DNA of 64,000 nt from an uncultured Oscillospiraceae bacterium (GCA_934232845.1 CAKQGD010000004.1:7972-71971); one strand, 5' to 3'. Counted from the stretch's first letter, positions 1-7,614 are shown. Program-made: numbers and translations. Notes: generated by a model from the letters alone, not told the origin.

Positions 1-771
1 CGCGTCGTAGAGCGCATCGAACACGCGGCGCCGGGCGATGTCGTTGAGCGCGGCGAGCTCGCGGCGGCTGTTTGCGCCGAGCACGGCTTTTTCGTCCGGA
101 CAGGCGAAAGCGCCCGCCGTGCGTCCCAAGGAGGGGGCCATGCCGACGAGATCGGTGAGGTAGTATTCCTTCTGGGCGTTGTCGTTTTTGAGCAGCGGCA
201 GCGCCTTCAGCAGATAGTCGAGTGAAAACCAGTATACGCCCGAGTTGATTTCGCAGATGTGAAGCTCGGCGGCAGAAGCGTCGGCGGCCTCTATAATACG
301 GACGCTTTCTCCGGGCTTTCGCACGATGCGGCCGTATCGCGCGGGGTCCGAGACCACCGCGGTCAGCACCGTGACGGCGTTTTTTTCGCGCCGGTGCAGC
401 TCGAGCGCGGGTGTGAGCACCGTCTCATCCAAGAACGGTACGTCGCCGTAGAGAACGCATACGTTTTGAATTCCCTTTTCCTGCATTTTTCGCAGAAAAG
501 GCTCCGCCATGCGCACGGCGTGCCCGGTGCCGAGACGTTCGCTCTGCACCGCGGTGCAGAGCTCGGGGGGGAGAAGCTCTCTCACTCCGTCGTCAAGTCC
601 CGAGAGAACGGCGCAGACGTGACGCTCCGGCAGGCCGAAGCGCCGGCAGGAATCCAGTACCCACGAGAGCATGGGCTTCATTAAAATTTCGCAGCAGATC
701 TTGGAGCGGGCGGAACGCATGCGCTTTCCGTCGCCCGCGGCAAGGATGACCGCGGCGGTTTGGTTCTCCAT
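1..771 (-). CDS. glmU: GlmU N-terminal part (UDP-GlcNAc pyrophosphorylase), cut by window edge
   Basis: Makes UDP-N-acetylglucosamine for peptidoglycan; only the uridyltransferase half and the linker are in the window. The minus frame is open from an ATG at 771, with AGGTGAT just upstream, to base 1 (257 codons, no stop). The nucleotidyltransferase signature LAAGDGKRMRS lies at about residues 9-19, followed by YGDVPFLD, CEINSGVYWF, NAQKEYYLTD and LGANSRRELA, all hallmarks of GlmU. The C-terminal acetyltransferase left-handed beta-helix would lie beyond the left edge. A GlmU-like stand-alone uridyltransferase cannot be fully excluded, but the LGANSR linker motif favours full GlmU. Confidence 0.9.
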   Translation of the reverse strand, partial: MENQTAAVILAAGDGKRMRSARSKICCEILMKPMLSWVLDSCRRFGLPERHVCAVLSGLDDGVRELLPPELCTAVQSERLGTGHAVRMAEPFLRKMQEKGIQNVCVLYGDVPFLDETVLTPALELHRREKNAVTVLTAVVSDPARYGRIVRKPGESVRIIEAADASAAELHICEINSGVYWFSLDYLLKALPLLKNDNAQKEYYLTDLVGMAPSLGRTAGAFACPDEKAVLGANSRRELAALNDIARRRVFDALYDA

Positions 772-868
772 CAGAAATCACCTCAGTCGGGCCGTCCCGG
801 CCCGTATGTCAAAAATGGTGCGCCCGCAGCTTTTCGGCGGACGTATGCAAAAAAAGGAGAAGCGTTTT

Positions 869-2002
869 TTACCGGTCGAAAATACCGGCGCCGGTATGGC
901 GGCGCACGCTCAGCACCAGACCGACGGCCGCGTAGGACATGACGGCCGACGTGCCGCCCGCCGAGAAAAACGGCAGCGGCAGGCCTGCGACCGGAAGCAG
1001 AGAGAGGGCCATGCCGACGCCCCACACCGACTGAAACGCGATCAGCGCAAATACGCCTACGCAGATATAGCGGCCGAGCAGATCGTCTGCGCGCCAGGCG
1101 TTGCGCAGAATCAGCACGCACAGCGCCACGAGTGCGGCCAGCACGCCGAGACAGCCCAGAAAGCCGATCGACTCGCCCATAAACGAGAAGATAAAATCGT
1201 TGTACATCTCGGGCACATACTGCGCCTCGCCGGAGAGAATGCCTTTTCCGGTCATCTGGCCGGAGCCGATGGCCATCAGGCTGAGGCTTTGCTGCCAGCC
1301 CACGCCGCTCGGATCAAGCGACGGGTCAAAGATGGTGAGAAACCGAAGACGCTTGTCGTCGTCGAGCACAAAGAACCATACAAGAGGAGCCACCAGAAGC
1401 GCTGTCAGAACGGCCCCGCCGACGTAGCGCAGATCAAGGCCCGCCGCAAACAGCATTGCACAGACGATCACGGCAAAGACAAGAGCTGTGCCGTCGTCGC
1501 CCTGCAGCATGACGAGAACGACAGAGATGCCGCCGTGCGCCAGAAGAAAGCCGAGGTTTCTCGGCTCGTTGAGCTGCTTGCCGACGTGCTCGAGATGCAA
1601 CGCCAGCGACAGAATGAGAGCGAGCTTCAAAAGCTCCGACGGCTGAAAGGTCAGTCCCGTGAACGGAATCGGCAGCCACGCCCTGTCATCAACGTATTCA
1701 TAACCCTCGCGGCGCAGACCCACGAAATATGTCAGTACGACGAAAAAGACCGTAGCGGGGACGTAAAGCTTCCACAGGTGGGCGAGGTCGCGGTAATCAA
1801 ACAAAGAGATTGCGCAGGCCGCGGCCACGCCGAGCACGGTTGCGATGAGCTGCACCTGAAAGGTGCGTTCGCGCACATAGCCGGACAGCATAATGCCGCG
1901 CAACAAAACCAGCCCGAACGCGGAGCACGCCAGGCACAGGAACAGAAGCGCGAGGTCCGCTCTTCTGAAAAAATCTATCAGCCATCGGGAAAGAGTTTTC
2001 AT
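869..2002 (-). CDS. rodA: SEDS-family peptidoglycan polymerase, RodA type
   Basis: A 377-residue multi-pass membrane protein of the RodA/FtsW/SpoVE family, the glycosyltransferases that polymerise lipid II with a partner class B PBP. Visible motifs are FQPSELLKLALIL, FLTIFDPSLDPSGVGWQQSLSLMAIGSG, YNDFIFSFMGESIGFLG (with the conserved Asp) and LPLPFFSAGGTS near the C terminus. The IGSG/FDP block is more RodA-like than FtsW-like. The ATG at 2002 was chosen because GGAGG sits 5 nt upstream; the open frame continues to 2431 but has no ribosome site there. The likely partner PBP2 is at 37.5-39.6 kb. Confidence 0.88.
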   Translation of the reverse strand: MKTLSRWLIDFFRRADLALLFLCLACSAFGLVLLRGIMLSGYVRERTFQVQLIATVLGVAAACAISLFDYRDLAHLWKLYVPATVFFVVLTYFVGLRREGYEYVDDRAWLPIPFTGLTFQPSELLKLALILSLALHLEHVGKQLNEPRNLGFLLAHGGISVVLVMLQGDDGTALVFAVIVCAMLFAAGLDLRYVGGAVLTALLVAPLVWFFVLDDDKRLRFLTIFDPSLDPSGVGWQQSLSLMAIGSGQMTGKGILSGEAQYVPEMYNDFIFSFMGESIGFLGCLGVLAALVALCVLILRNAWRADDLLGRYICVGVFALIAFQSVWGVGMALSLLPVAGLPLPFFSAGGTSAVMSYAAVGLVLSVRRHTGAGIFDR

Positions 2003-2132
2003 AACGCCTCCGAAAGGCAGCCGGAAAAAGCGGCCGGCCGGGCCGTTTTCGGCCCGCAAAGCACAAGGGAGAGCGCCCCCGTTCAAAAGAGCGGGCGGAC
2101 GCACGAAATACAGCGTGCCGCGGGTCTCCTTT

Positions 2133-2161
2133 ATTATAAAGCAATTCGGCGGTTCTGACAA
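2133..2161 (-). promoter_or_regulatory. SigA promoter of the rodA-type gene
   Basis: Reading the minus strand: TTGTCA (2161-2156), 17-nt spacer, TATAAT (2138-2133). It lies about 130 nt before the rodA start. Confidence 0.8.
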
Positions 2162-2569
2162 GACCCGGGAAGAAAACTCTCTTTTTCGCGGCTTGATACA
2201 AAGCAGGTTAATTTCTCCGCGGGGGAAAAAGCGCTCGGCCGCGGCGAAAGAAGACTTGGAAGACGATTCGAAAGCGGCCGAAAAAAGAAAAAACGGTGCG
2301 GCCATAAAAACGCGAAAAACGTACGGTCTGGCGCAGGTTCGCCTCGGGGACAAACCGAAAAAATCTCTCGGAGAAAGCAAACTGAGCGGCGGCATCGCGG
2401 GCGGCCGTGCAGTGATCCGAGCCGTTTGCACGCACTTGACCCGCCGTCCCCCAAAAAAATCCGGTCGAAGAAGCTTGCCGTCTGCCGAATAAAAACGGGA
2501 TGCGGAGGGACGCCTCGTGCTTTTTCCGGGAGTCCTGAAACGTACAAAACAAGAGAAAAGCAGACCGGC
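2162..2569. other. Intergenic stretch without a recognisable gene
   Basis: Open frames exist on both strands here, but they lack ribosome sites, start near promoters and encode low-complexity Arg/Lys/Ser-rich strings. I see no gene or known RNA in this stretch. Confidence 0.5.
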
Positions 2570-2597
2570 TTGCGTTTTGCTTTGCGTTCGGTATAAT
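2570..2597 (+). promoter_or_regulatory. SigA promoter of mtaB
   Basis: TTGCGT (2570-2575), 16-nt spacer, TATAAT (2592-2597), 37 nt before the GTG start of mtaB. Confidence 0.65.
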
Positions 2598-2634
2598 AAG
2601 AGGCGGATTAAAAAGTCAGAAAGGGGGCGCCGCC

Positions 2635-3909
2635 GTGAGGGTGCGCTTCGCCACGCTGGGCTGCCGGGTGAATCAGGTCGAGAGCCAGGGCCTTGCGCGT
2701 TTGTTTGAAGAACAGGGGGACACCGTTGTGTCCGGCGGCGCGGCGGACGTGGTCGTCGTCAATTCCTGCACCGTGACCGCCGAGGCCGACCGCAAGACGC
2801 GCCAGACCGTGCGCCGGCTGCGCAGAGAATACCCGAGCGCGGTGATCGTACTGACGGGCTGCTATCCGCAGGCGTCGCCCGAGGCCGCCGCGGCCCTGCC
2901 GGAGGCCGATCTCGTGACGGGTACGGCGGACCGGTCGGGACTTCCCTCTCTTGTGCGGGAATATTTCGACGGACGTCCGCGGCGCGCCGCCGTGGAGCCG
3001 CACCGCGCAAAGGAGACCTTTGAGACGCTCGACGCGCCGCGCTTCGATGCGCGTTTTCAAAAGGCGTATCTCAAGGTCGAGGACGGCTGCGACCGGTACT
3101 GCTCGTACTGCATCATTCCCACGGCGCGGGGGCGCGTGCGCTCCGGCCTGCCCGCCGACGTGACGCGCCGTGCCGCCGAGCTTGTAAAAAACGGCTACCG
3201 TGAGATCGTGCTGACCGGCATCAATCTCTCCCGCTACGGGGCGGAATGGGGAGGCAGCCTCGCCGACGCGGCCGAGGCCGTCAACGCCGTGGAGGGGGAT
3301 TTTCGCATCCGCTTGGGTTCGGTCGAGCCGGATCTTCTCACTCTGCGCGACTGGGAGCGTCTCGCCGCCTGCGAAAAGCTCTGTCCGCATTTTCATCTTG
3401 CGCTGCAGTCGGGCTGCGACGCTACGCTGTCGCGCATGAACCGCCGCTATACGACGGCGCAGTACCGCAAGACCGTTGAAACGGCGCGCCGTCTTTTTCC
3501 CGCGGCGTCGGTCACGACCGACCTGATCGTCGGATTCCCCGGGGAAACCCGCGAGGAATTTGACACGACCTGTGACTTTGTGCGCTCTCTGGGGCTTTTG
3601 CGGGCGCATATCTTCGTCTATTCCCCCCGGCCGGGCACGCCCGCGGCCGCCATGCCCGGCCGCGTCGATGGGCAGGAGGCGCGCCGCCGCGCCCGCGTTT
3701 TGGCCGATATCGCCGCCGAAAGTGCCGCCGCGTGGGCCGAGACACAGCTCGGCCGGTGCGTGCGCGTTCTTGCCGAGGCCGACGGCACCGGCAGCGCCGA
3801 TGACTCGCTCGAGGTGATTCTTCCGGACGGCTGCACGCCGGGAGAGCTGTTTTTTATGCGGCTGACCGGACGTGAAAAAGCCCGCTGCACGGGCATTCGC
3901 ATCGAATAA
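2635..3909 (+). CDS. mtaB: MtaB: tRNA t6A37 methylthiotransferase
   Basis: Converts t6A37 to ms2t6A37 in tRNAs reading ANN codons. It is a 424-residue radical-SAM enzyme. The N-terminal MTTase domain has three cluster cysteines at C10 (LGCRVNQVES), C45 (NSCTVTAEAD) and C76 (TGCYPQ). The radical-SAM cluster is CxxxCxxC at C152, C156 and C159. LALQSGCDATLSRMNRRY and VTTDLIVGFPGET follow, then a TRAM-like C terminus. The LGCRVNQVES start is MtaB rather than MiaB or RimO. The start is GTG with AAGGGGG upstream. Its t6A substrate is made by the TsaD pathway (gene at 18.7 kb). Confidence 0.92.
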   Translation: MRVRFATLGCRVNQVESQGLARLFEEQGDTVVSGGAADVVVVNSCTVTAEADRKTRQTVRRLRREYPSAVIVLTGCYPQASPEAAAALPEADLVTGTADRSGLPSLVREYFDGRPRRAAVEPHRAKETFETLDAPRFDARFQKAYLKVEDGCDRYCSYCIIPTARGRVRSGLPADVTRRAAELVKNGYREIVLTGINLSRYGAEWGGSLADAAEAVNAVEGDFRIRLGSVEPDLLTLRDWERLAACEKLCPHFHLALQSGCDATLSRMNRRYTTAQYRKTVETARRLFPAASVTTDLIVGFPGETREEFDTTCDFVRSLGLLRAHIFVYSPRPGTPAAAMPGRVDGQEARRRARVLADIAAESAAAWAETQLGRCVRVLAEADGTGSADDSLEVILPDGCTPGELFFMRLTGREKARCTGIRIE

Positions 3910-4016
3910 AAAAGAGACGGACCGGCAAAGGCCGCAAAGACGGCCCTGCGCGTCGGCGGGGGAATCGAATCTTTTTAAGGGATACGAAAACAGGATGAAA
4001 TTTTGAGAGAAGCTTT

Positions 4017-4057
4017 CCGGCCCGCACCCCTCGGGGATTTGCGGGCCGGTTTTCTTT
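4017..4057 (+). terminator. Rho-independent terminator after mtaB
   Basis: CCGGCCCGCA (4017-4026) pairs with TGCGGGCCGG (4040-4049), followed by TTTTCTTTT. Confidence 0.85.
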
Positions 4058-4154
4058 TGAAAAGAGGCCGAGGTATTTGCATATTCGCCGCGGCAAAGAG
4101 AAAATCTGCAAAGTCTTGGGCAGAATAAAGGCATCTTTTTTAGGAGGTAAGAAT

Positions 4155-4997
4155 ATGCCGATGGGACTTTCACAGGAGCTGACGGAAGAATTTTGCAGAA
4201 GTCTTTTTCATGAGGAGCGCAGCCCCGGAACAGTAGAAAAATATCTGCGGGACGTGAGCGCGTTCGCCGCGTGGCTGGGAGAGAGGGAGCCCTCCCGCGA
4301 GCTGACGGCGCAGTGGCGCGACGAGCTGCTGCGCGGCGGATATGCGGCGGTGACGATCAATTCGATGCTGTCGGGGTTAAACGCCTTTTTTCGTTTTGCG
4401 GGGCGGGAGGACTGCCGGGTGAAGCTTCTCAGGATTCAGCGGCGCATCTTTCGCAGCGAGGAGAGAGAGCTGACCCGCGCGGAGTATGAACGCCTGACCG
4501 ACGCCGCGCGCAGGACGGGCAGAGAGCGGCTGGCGCTTCTGATGGAGGCTGTCTGCGCCACCGGTATCCGCGTGAGCGAGGTAAAGTATCTCACCGTGCA
4601 GGCGGTGCGCCGGGGACAGGCGGAGATTTCCTCCAAAGGAAAAATCCGCACGATTTTTTTGCCGCCGAAGCTGTGCCGTAAGCTGCAGAAATATGCCGAA
4701 AAACAAAAAATCGCCTCCGGCGAGCTGTTTCTCACCAAAAGCGGACAAAGCATTTCCAGAAAGCAGATCTGGGCGGAGATGAAAGCAATCTGCAAAAGCG
4801 CCGGGGTATCGGCAACAAAGGTCTTTCCTCACAATCTGCGGCACCTGTTTGCCAGAGTGTATTATGCGGCCTGCCGGGACGTGATGAAGCTGGCCGATCT
4901 TCTCGGCCACAGCAGCATTGAGACTACGCGCATCTATCTGATTTCCACCGGTGCGGAGCACACCAGGCAGATCGAGCGGCTGAATCTGGTTCGATAG
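4155..4997 (+). CDS. Tyrosine recombinase (phage-integrase/Xer fold), candidate DNA invertase
   Basis: A 280-residue tyrosine site-specific recombinase. The N-terminal SAM-like core-binding domain spans about residues 5-85 and the catalytic domain about 105-270. The full active-site set is visible: R139 (ATGIRVSEV), a Lys in SSKGKIR (161 or 163), H226-x-x-R229 (PHNLRH), H252 (GHSSIETT) and Y261. The ATG at 4155 has AGGAGG at 4142-4147. The size fits XerC/D-like and promoter-invertase recombinases rather than large-serine or conjugative-element integrases. Its TAG stop shares its G with the first base of a 20-bp inverted repeat whose partner lies at 5246. That arrangement is typical of a recombinase next to the segment it flips. 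No phage or conjugation genes are nearby. Family assignment is sure; the invertase role is inferred. Confidence 0.9.
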   Translation: MPMGLSQELTEEFCRSLFHEERSPGTVEKYLRDVSAFAAWLGEREPSRELTAQWRDELLRGGYAAVTINSMLSGLNAFFRFAGREDCRVKLLRIQRRIFRSEERELTRAEYERLTDAARRTGRERLALLMEAVCATGIRVSEVKYLTVQAVRRGQAEISSKGKIRTIFLPPKLCRKLQKYAEKQKIASGELFLTKSGQSISRKQIWAEMKAICKSAGVSATKVFPHNLRHLFARVYYAACRDVMKLADLLGHSSIETTRIYLISTGAEHTRQIERLNLVR

Positions 4998-5016
4998 ACA
5001 AAATCAATATTTCGTC
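4997..5016 (+). repeat. Left inverted-repeat arm, candidate recombinase core site
   Basis: GACAAAATCAATATTTCGTC. Internally it has 7-bp arms GACAAAA and TTTCGTC (one mismatch as inverted copies) around a 6-bp asymmetric centre TCAATA. This is the layout of a tyrosine-recombinase core site with a polar crossover region. It begins at the last base of the recombinase stop codon. Confidence 0.85.
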
Positions 5017-5061
5017 AAGAAATAACGCTGCATTTCTGCCGAGCTACATAAACCCGATCAA

Positions 5062-5090
5062 ATTTTAACATGATTTTTCTGCCGCTTCAA
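5062..5090 (-). promoter_or_regulatory. Promoter inside the invertible segment, now pointing left (OFF for the 5293 gene)
   Basis: Minus strand: TTGAAG (5090-5085), 17-nt spacer, TAAAAT (5067-5062). As oriented it would transcribe out through the left repeat, antisense to the recombinase 3' end. After inversion about the centre near 5131, the -10 would sit near 5195-5200, giving a leader of roughly 85 nt before the ATG at 5293. A palindrome (CCGCTT-C-AAGCGG, 5082-5094) overlaps the -35. Confidence 0.65.
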
Positions 5091-5119
5091 GCGGTTTCAA
5101 TATTTTTTGACAGAAAAGC

Positions 5120-5157
5120 AAGACCGGTCCGGCGTTTTGCGGCGGCGGTCTTTTTTA
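5120..5157 (+). terminator. Terminator inside the invertible segment
   Basis: AAGACCG (5120-5126) pairs with CGGTCTT (5146-5152) around a G+C-rich inner stem, followed by a T run. In the present orientation it stops recombinase transcription before the 5293 gene; after inversion it would face left. Confidence 0.75.
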
Positions 5158-5245
5158 CCTTGTTCTTTTTTGGTGTTTCTTTTTTCGTACAGGGGCCTTT
5201 TTCACCCTTCGCGCCGCCATACGGCCGCGCCTGCAAAAAGCCCGG

Positions 5246-5265
5246 GACGAAATATTGATTTTGTC
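5246..5265 (-). repeat. Right inverted-repeat arm of the invertible segment
   Basis: GACGAAATATTGATTTTGTC, the exact reverse complement of 4997-5016. The match does not extend cleanly beyond 20 bp on either side. Confidence 0.85.
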
Positions 5266-5292
5266 CATAGACTAATGTACGGGGTGAAGCAA

Positions 5293-5595
5293 ATGGATAA
5301 AAAGAACGCGGGCGCTCCGCCTGAAAGCGTCGGTGCGGCGAAAGGTTCGCTTTCCCTTGTGGATTATCTCGCGTATCAGACGGGATGCGCATATGTCAGC
5401 GATCTGCGCGGGCGCGGCAGCCTTGGGAGATACAGACTTCTGCGAGCGGTCGAGAAGCTGCGCGCGGAGGATTTTTCCCTATGGGACTGGAACGATGCGC
5501 TGGAATATCTGGCGGACGAGGGTCCGGAAGAGACGGCGAAGGATGCCCGGCGGAAATTGCTTTTCAGGCTGGAACAGGAAATAAGTTCGGACTGA
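5293..5595 (+). CDS. Unknown 100-residue protein downstream of the invertible segment
   Basis: I do not recognise this family. It is soluble and charged, with no signal peptide or membrane segment. It starts MDKKNAGAPP, has a central block SLVDYLAYQTGCAYVSDLRG and a helical-looking C-terminal half (SLGRYRLLRAVEKL, SLWDWNDALEYLADEGPE, ARRKLLFRLEQEI). The ATG at 5293 has GGGGTGA 7 nt upstream. The longer frame starting at 5107 would begin inside the invertible segment and has no ribosome site. I see no promoter in front of it in the present orientation, so its expression probably depends on flipping of the upstream segment. A small regulator or adaptor is possible but unproven. Confidence 0.7.
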   Translation: MDKKNAGAPPESVGAAKGSLSLVDYLAYQTGCAYVSDLRGRGSLGRYRLLRAVEKLRAEDFSLWDWNDALEYLADEGPEETAKDARRKLLFRLEQEISSD

Positions 5596-5642
5596 CGGAT
5601 TTTTTCGTGAAAAACAGAGCGGTGTGTCCGCACAATTTTTCT

Positions 5643-5680
5643 GCGGCCTCGGGGAAAAAGCTTCCGGGGCCGCTGTTTAT
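5643..5680 (+). terminator. Weak terminator after the 5293 gene
   Basis: GCGGCC (5643-5648) pairs with GGCCGC (5668-5673), extended by an imperfect inner stem and followed by TGTTTATT. The T tract is poor. Confidence 0.4.
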
Positions 5681-5846
5681 TGAAACAAACGAAAACCGCT
5701 GTGCAGGTCCCCGGCAAAACGGGGCGCGCAAAGGCGGCCGCGGTGCGGTCAAAGAGAAAGGCCGGGAAAATCGGTTTGGTGCATATTGTCCCTTTTGCCG
5801 TGCATACATTTTTTCAGACGGAAACAGGAGAAGGGGGAAACCAACC

Positions 5847-7049
5847 ATGCGCATCCGCAGTCTTTTCGCGGCGCTGCTGCTGATCTGGGCGCTGGCGGCG
5901 CCCGCGGCCGCGCAGACCGCCGCCGACGAGCAGACGGACGACACGGCTCTGCCGGCCGCCGCGCTTGTCAATTCGGGCATTCCGTGCGCGAGCGCGATTC
6001 TCGTTGAGCAGACGACGGGCACCGTGTTGTTTGAAAAAGACGCGGACACGCGTCTCGCACCGGCCTCGATCACAAAGGTAATGACGCTGCTGCTGGTGAT
6101 GGAGGCACTCGACCGCGGCGAGATTTCACTGACCGACACCGTGACCTGCTCGGAGCATGCGAGCTCTATGGGCGGCACGCAGATTTGGTTTGAGCCGTAC
6201 GAGCAGATGACCGTCGACGAGCTGCTGCGCGCGGTGGCCATTGCCAGCGCCAACGACGCTGCCGTCGCACTGGGAGAGTTTCTTGCGGGCAGCGAAGAGG
6301 CCTTCGTCGCGCGCATGAACGAGCGCGCCGCCGAGCTGGGCATGACGAACACGACTTTTCAAAACGCGACGGGACTCGATGCCGAAGGACATCTGACGAC
6401 CGCGCGTGATATTATGCAAATGTCGTGCGAGCTGCTGCGGCACCCCAAAATCACGGAATATACGACGGTATGGATGGATTCCCTGCGCGGCGGAGAGACA
6501 CAGCTTGTCAACACCAATAAGCTGGTGCGCTTTTACGAGGGCACGACGGGCCTCAAGACCGGCACGACGGACGACGCAAAATACTGTCTTTCCGCTTCCG
6601 CCGAGCGAAACGGCCTCTCTCTTGTGGCGGTGGTGCTCGGCGCGCCCACAACTAATGACCGGTTCGGCGCGGCGCGGGGGCTTCTTGATTTCGGCTTTGC
6701 GAATTACGAGATGAGAGAGACGCCCGCGCCCGACCCGCCTCTGGGCACGGTGCCGGTGCGCGGCGGTGAAAAACGTTATGTTTCGCTTGTGCCCGACGCG
6801 CCCGAGAGGCTACTGACGGAAAAAGGCACGGGAGAGATCGAGCAGAAGATCACGCTTTCCGAGGGAATCGACGCGCCGGTGTGCGCGGGCGACGTGCTGG
6901 GTGAGGCGGAGCTTTCCTCCGGAGGGGTGCTTCTCGGGCGCTATGTGATCCGCGCCGCCGAGGATGTGGGGGAAATGACGTTTTCCGCGGCACTTACTCT
7001 GACGCTGCGCGCCCTTTCCTCGATGCAGCGGGTGGATTTTTCACAATAA
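5847..7049 (+). CDS. D-alanyl-D-alanine carboxypeptidase (S11, PBP5 type)
   Basis: Trims the terminal D-Ala from peptidoglycan stem peptides outside the membrane. It has 400 residues with a Sec signal peptide (LFAALLLIWALAAPAAA, cut near residue 22). Active-site motifs are SxxK at 74-77 (ASITK), SxN at 134-136 (SAND) and KTG at 237-239 (GLKTGTT). The C-terminal beta domain runs from about 290 to 380. LSSMQRVDFSQ is a possible terminal amphipathic anchor. The ATG at 5847 follows AGAAGGGGG; the frame is open far upstream but without a ribosome site. DacA and DacF cannot be told apart from sequence alone. Confidence 0.9.
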   Translation: MRIRSLFAALLLIWALAAPAAAQTAADEQTDDTALPAAALVNSGIPCASAILVEQTTGTVLFEKDADTRLAPASITKVMTLLLVMEALDRGEISLTDTVTCSEHASSMGGTQIWFEPYEQMTVDELLRAVAIASANDAAVALGEFLAGSEEAFVARMNERAAELGMTNTTFQNATGLDAEGHLTTARDIMQMSCELLRHPKITEYTTVWMDSLRGGETQLVNTNKLVRFYEGTTGLKTGTTDDAKYCLSASAERNGLSLVAVVLGAPTTNDRFGAARGLLDFGFANYEMRETPAPDPPLGTVPVRGGEKRYVSLVPDAPERLLTEKGTGEIEQKITLSEGIDAPVCAGDVLGEAELSSGGVLLGRYVIRAAEDVGEMTFSAALTLTLRALSSMQRVDFSQ

Positions 7050-7052
7050 CGG

Positions 7053-7081
7053 TTGAAAAACGGACCCGCATCGTGTAAAAT
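7053..7081 (+). promoter_or_regulatory. SigA promoter of the P-loop protein gene
   Basis: TTGAAA (7053-7058), 17-nt spacer, TAAAAT (7076-7081). Confidence 0.75.
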
Positions 7082-7143
7082 ATAAAAGGAAGATTCGAAC
7101 GGCTCCGGCTTACGGGGCCCGACGATACAAGGAGGAATTGCAA

Positions 7144-7554
7144 ATGATCAAACTTCTCGTAGGGCACAAGGGTTCCGGCAAGACTAAGACCATGATCTCC
7201 ATGGCCAACGAGGCCGTCAAAACCTCAAACGGAAATGTCATCGTCATCGAAAAAGGCATTCAGCTCACCTACGATCTGAGCCATCAGGTGCGTCTGGTGG
7301 ACGTCGAGCAGTACGGCGTCAAAAACTTTGAGACGTACTACGGGTTTCTGTGCGGCCTGATGGCTGGCAACTACGACATCACCGATATTTTCTGCGACGC
7401 GACCTTCCGTGTCTGCGGCAAGGATCTTGAGGCCTTCGCCGCCATGGTGGAAAAGCTCGTCAAGATTACGGTCGCAAACGGCCTGACCGTTGTGTTCGTC
7501 GTCAGCTGTGAGCCGGAAGAACTGCCCGAGGCGCTGCATCAGTACGCCATCTGA
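7144..7554 (+). CDS. Small P-loop NTP-binding protein of unknown role
   Basis: A 136-residue soluble protein with an N-terminal Walker A loop GHKGSGKT (about residues 7-14). A hydrophobic strand ending in Asp (YDITDIFCDATF) could act as Walker B, and the C terminus reads TVVFVVSCEPEELPEAL. It is too short for a full AAA or kinase core. The ATG at 7144 is 8 nt after GGAGG; a TTG at 7138 is too close to the ribosome site. It has its own promoter and terminator, so it is a one-gene unit. I cannot name a substrate. Confidence 0.75.
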   Translation: MIKLLVGHKGSGKTKTMISMANEAVKTSNGNVIVIEKGIQLTYDLSHQVRLVDVEQYGVKNFETYYGFLCGLMAGNYDITDIFCDATFRVCGKDLEAFAAMVEKLVKITVANGLTVVFVVSCEPEELPEALHQYAI

Positions 7555-7569
7555 TTTCCCATCGAGAAC

Positions 7570-7614
7570 AAAGCGGGTGTTTTTTGCAAAAAATTGCGGA
7601 AAAACACCCGCTTT
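7570..7614 (+). terminator. Terminator after the P-loop gene
   Basis: AAAGCGGGTGTTTTT (7570-7584) and AAAAACACCCGCTTT (7600-7614) form a long stem. The trailing T tract is short. Confidence 0.7.

Larger units (their letters stand above)
4997..5265. other. Putative invertible promoter segment (inverton) bounded by 20-bp inverted repeats
   Basis: Two perfectly complementary 20-mers bound 229 bp. The left arm abuts the recombinase stop; the right arm is 27 bp before the ATG at 5293. The segment holds one good promoter, pointing left, and one rightward terminator, which together would leave the right-hand gene silent. Flipping would place the promoter about 45 bp before the right arm, reading into the gene. 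Inversion itself is inferred; repeats, promoter and terminator are read directly. Confidence 0.75.

Noticed and set aside
671..2158. Long plus-strand open frame (495 codons) across glmU and rodA
   Set aside because: It is the shadow of a G+C-rich membrane-protein gene on the other strand: no ribosome site, no domain, and biased toward Arg/His/Gln/Lys.
2003..2431. Upstream extension of the rodA-type gene to 2431
   Set aside because: It would place the start upstream of a perfect promoter and lacks a ribosome site; the ATG at 2002 has GGAGG at proper spacing.
2608..4173. 521-codon minus-strand open frame opposite mtaB
   Set aside because: Antisense shadow of an unmistakable radical-SAM enzyme; it crosses the mtaB terminator and the recombinase ribosome site and has no family features.
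5107..5112. Consensus TTGACA inside the invertible segment on the plus strand
   Set aside because: No -10 hexamer lies 15-19 nt downstream; that place is the G+C-rich terminator stem.
4997..5265. Reading the 20-bp repeats as attL/attR of an integrated element
   Set aside because: Element attachment sites would be direct repeats enclosing the integrase and cargo; these are inverted and enclose only 229 bp outside the recombinase gene.
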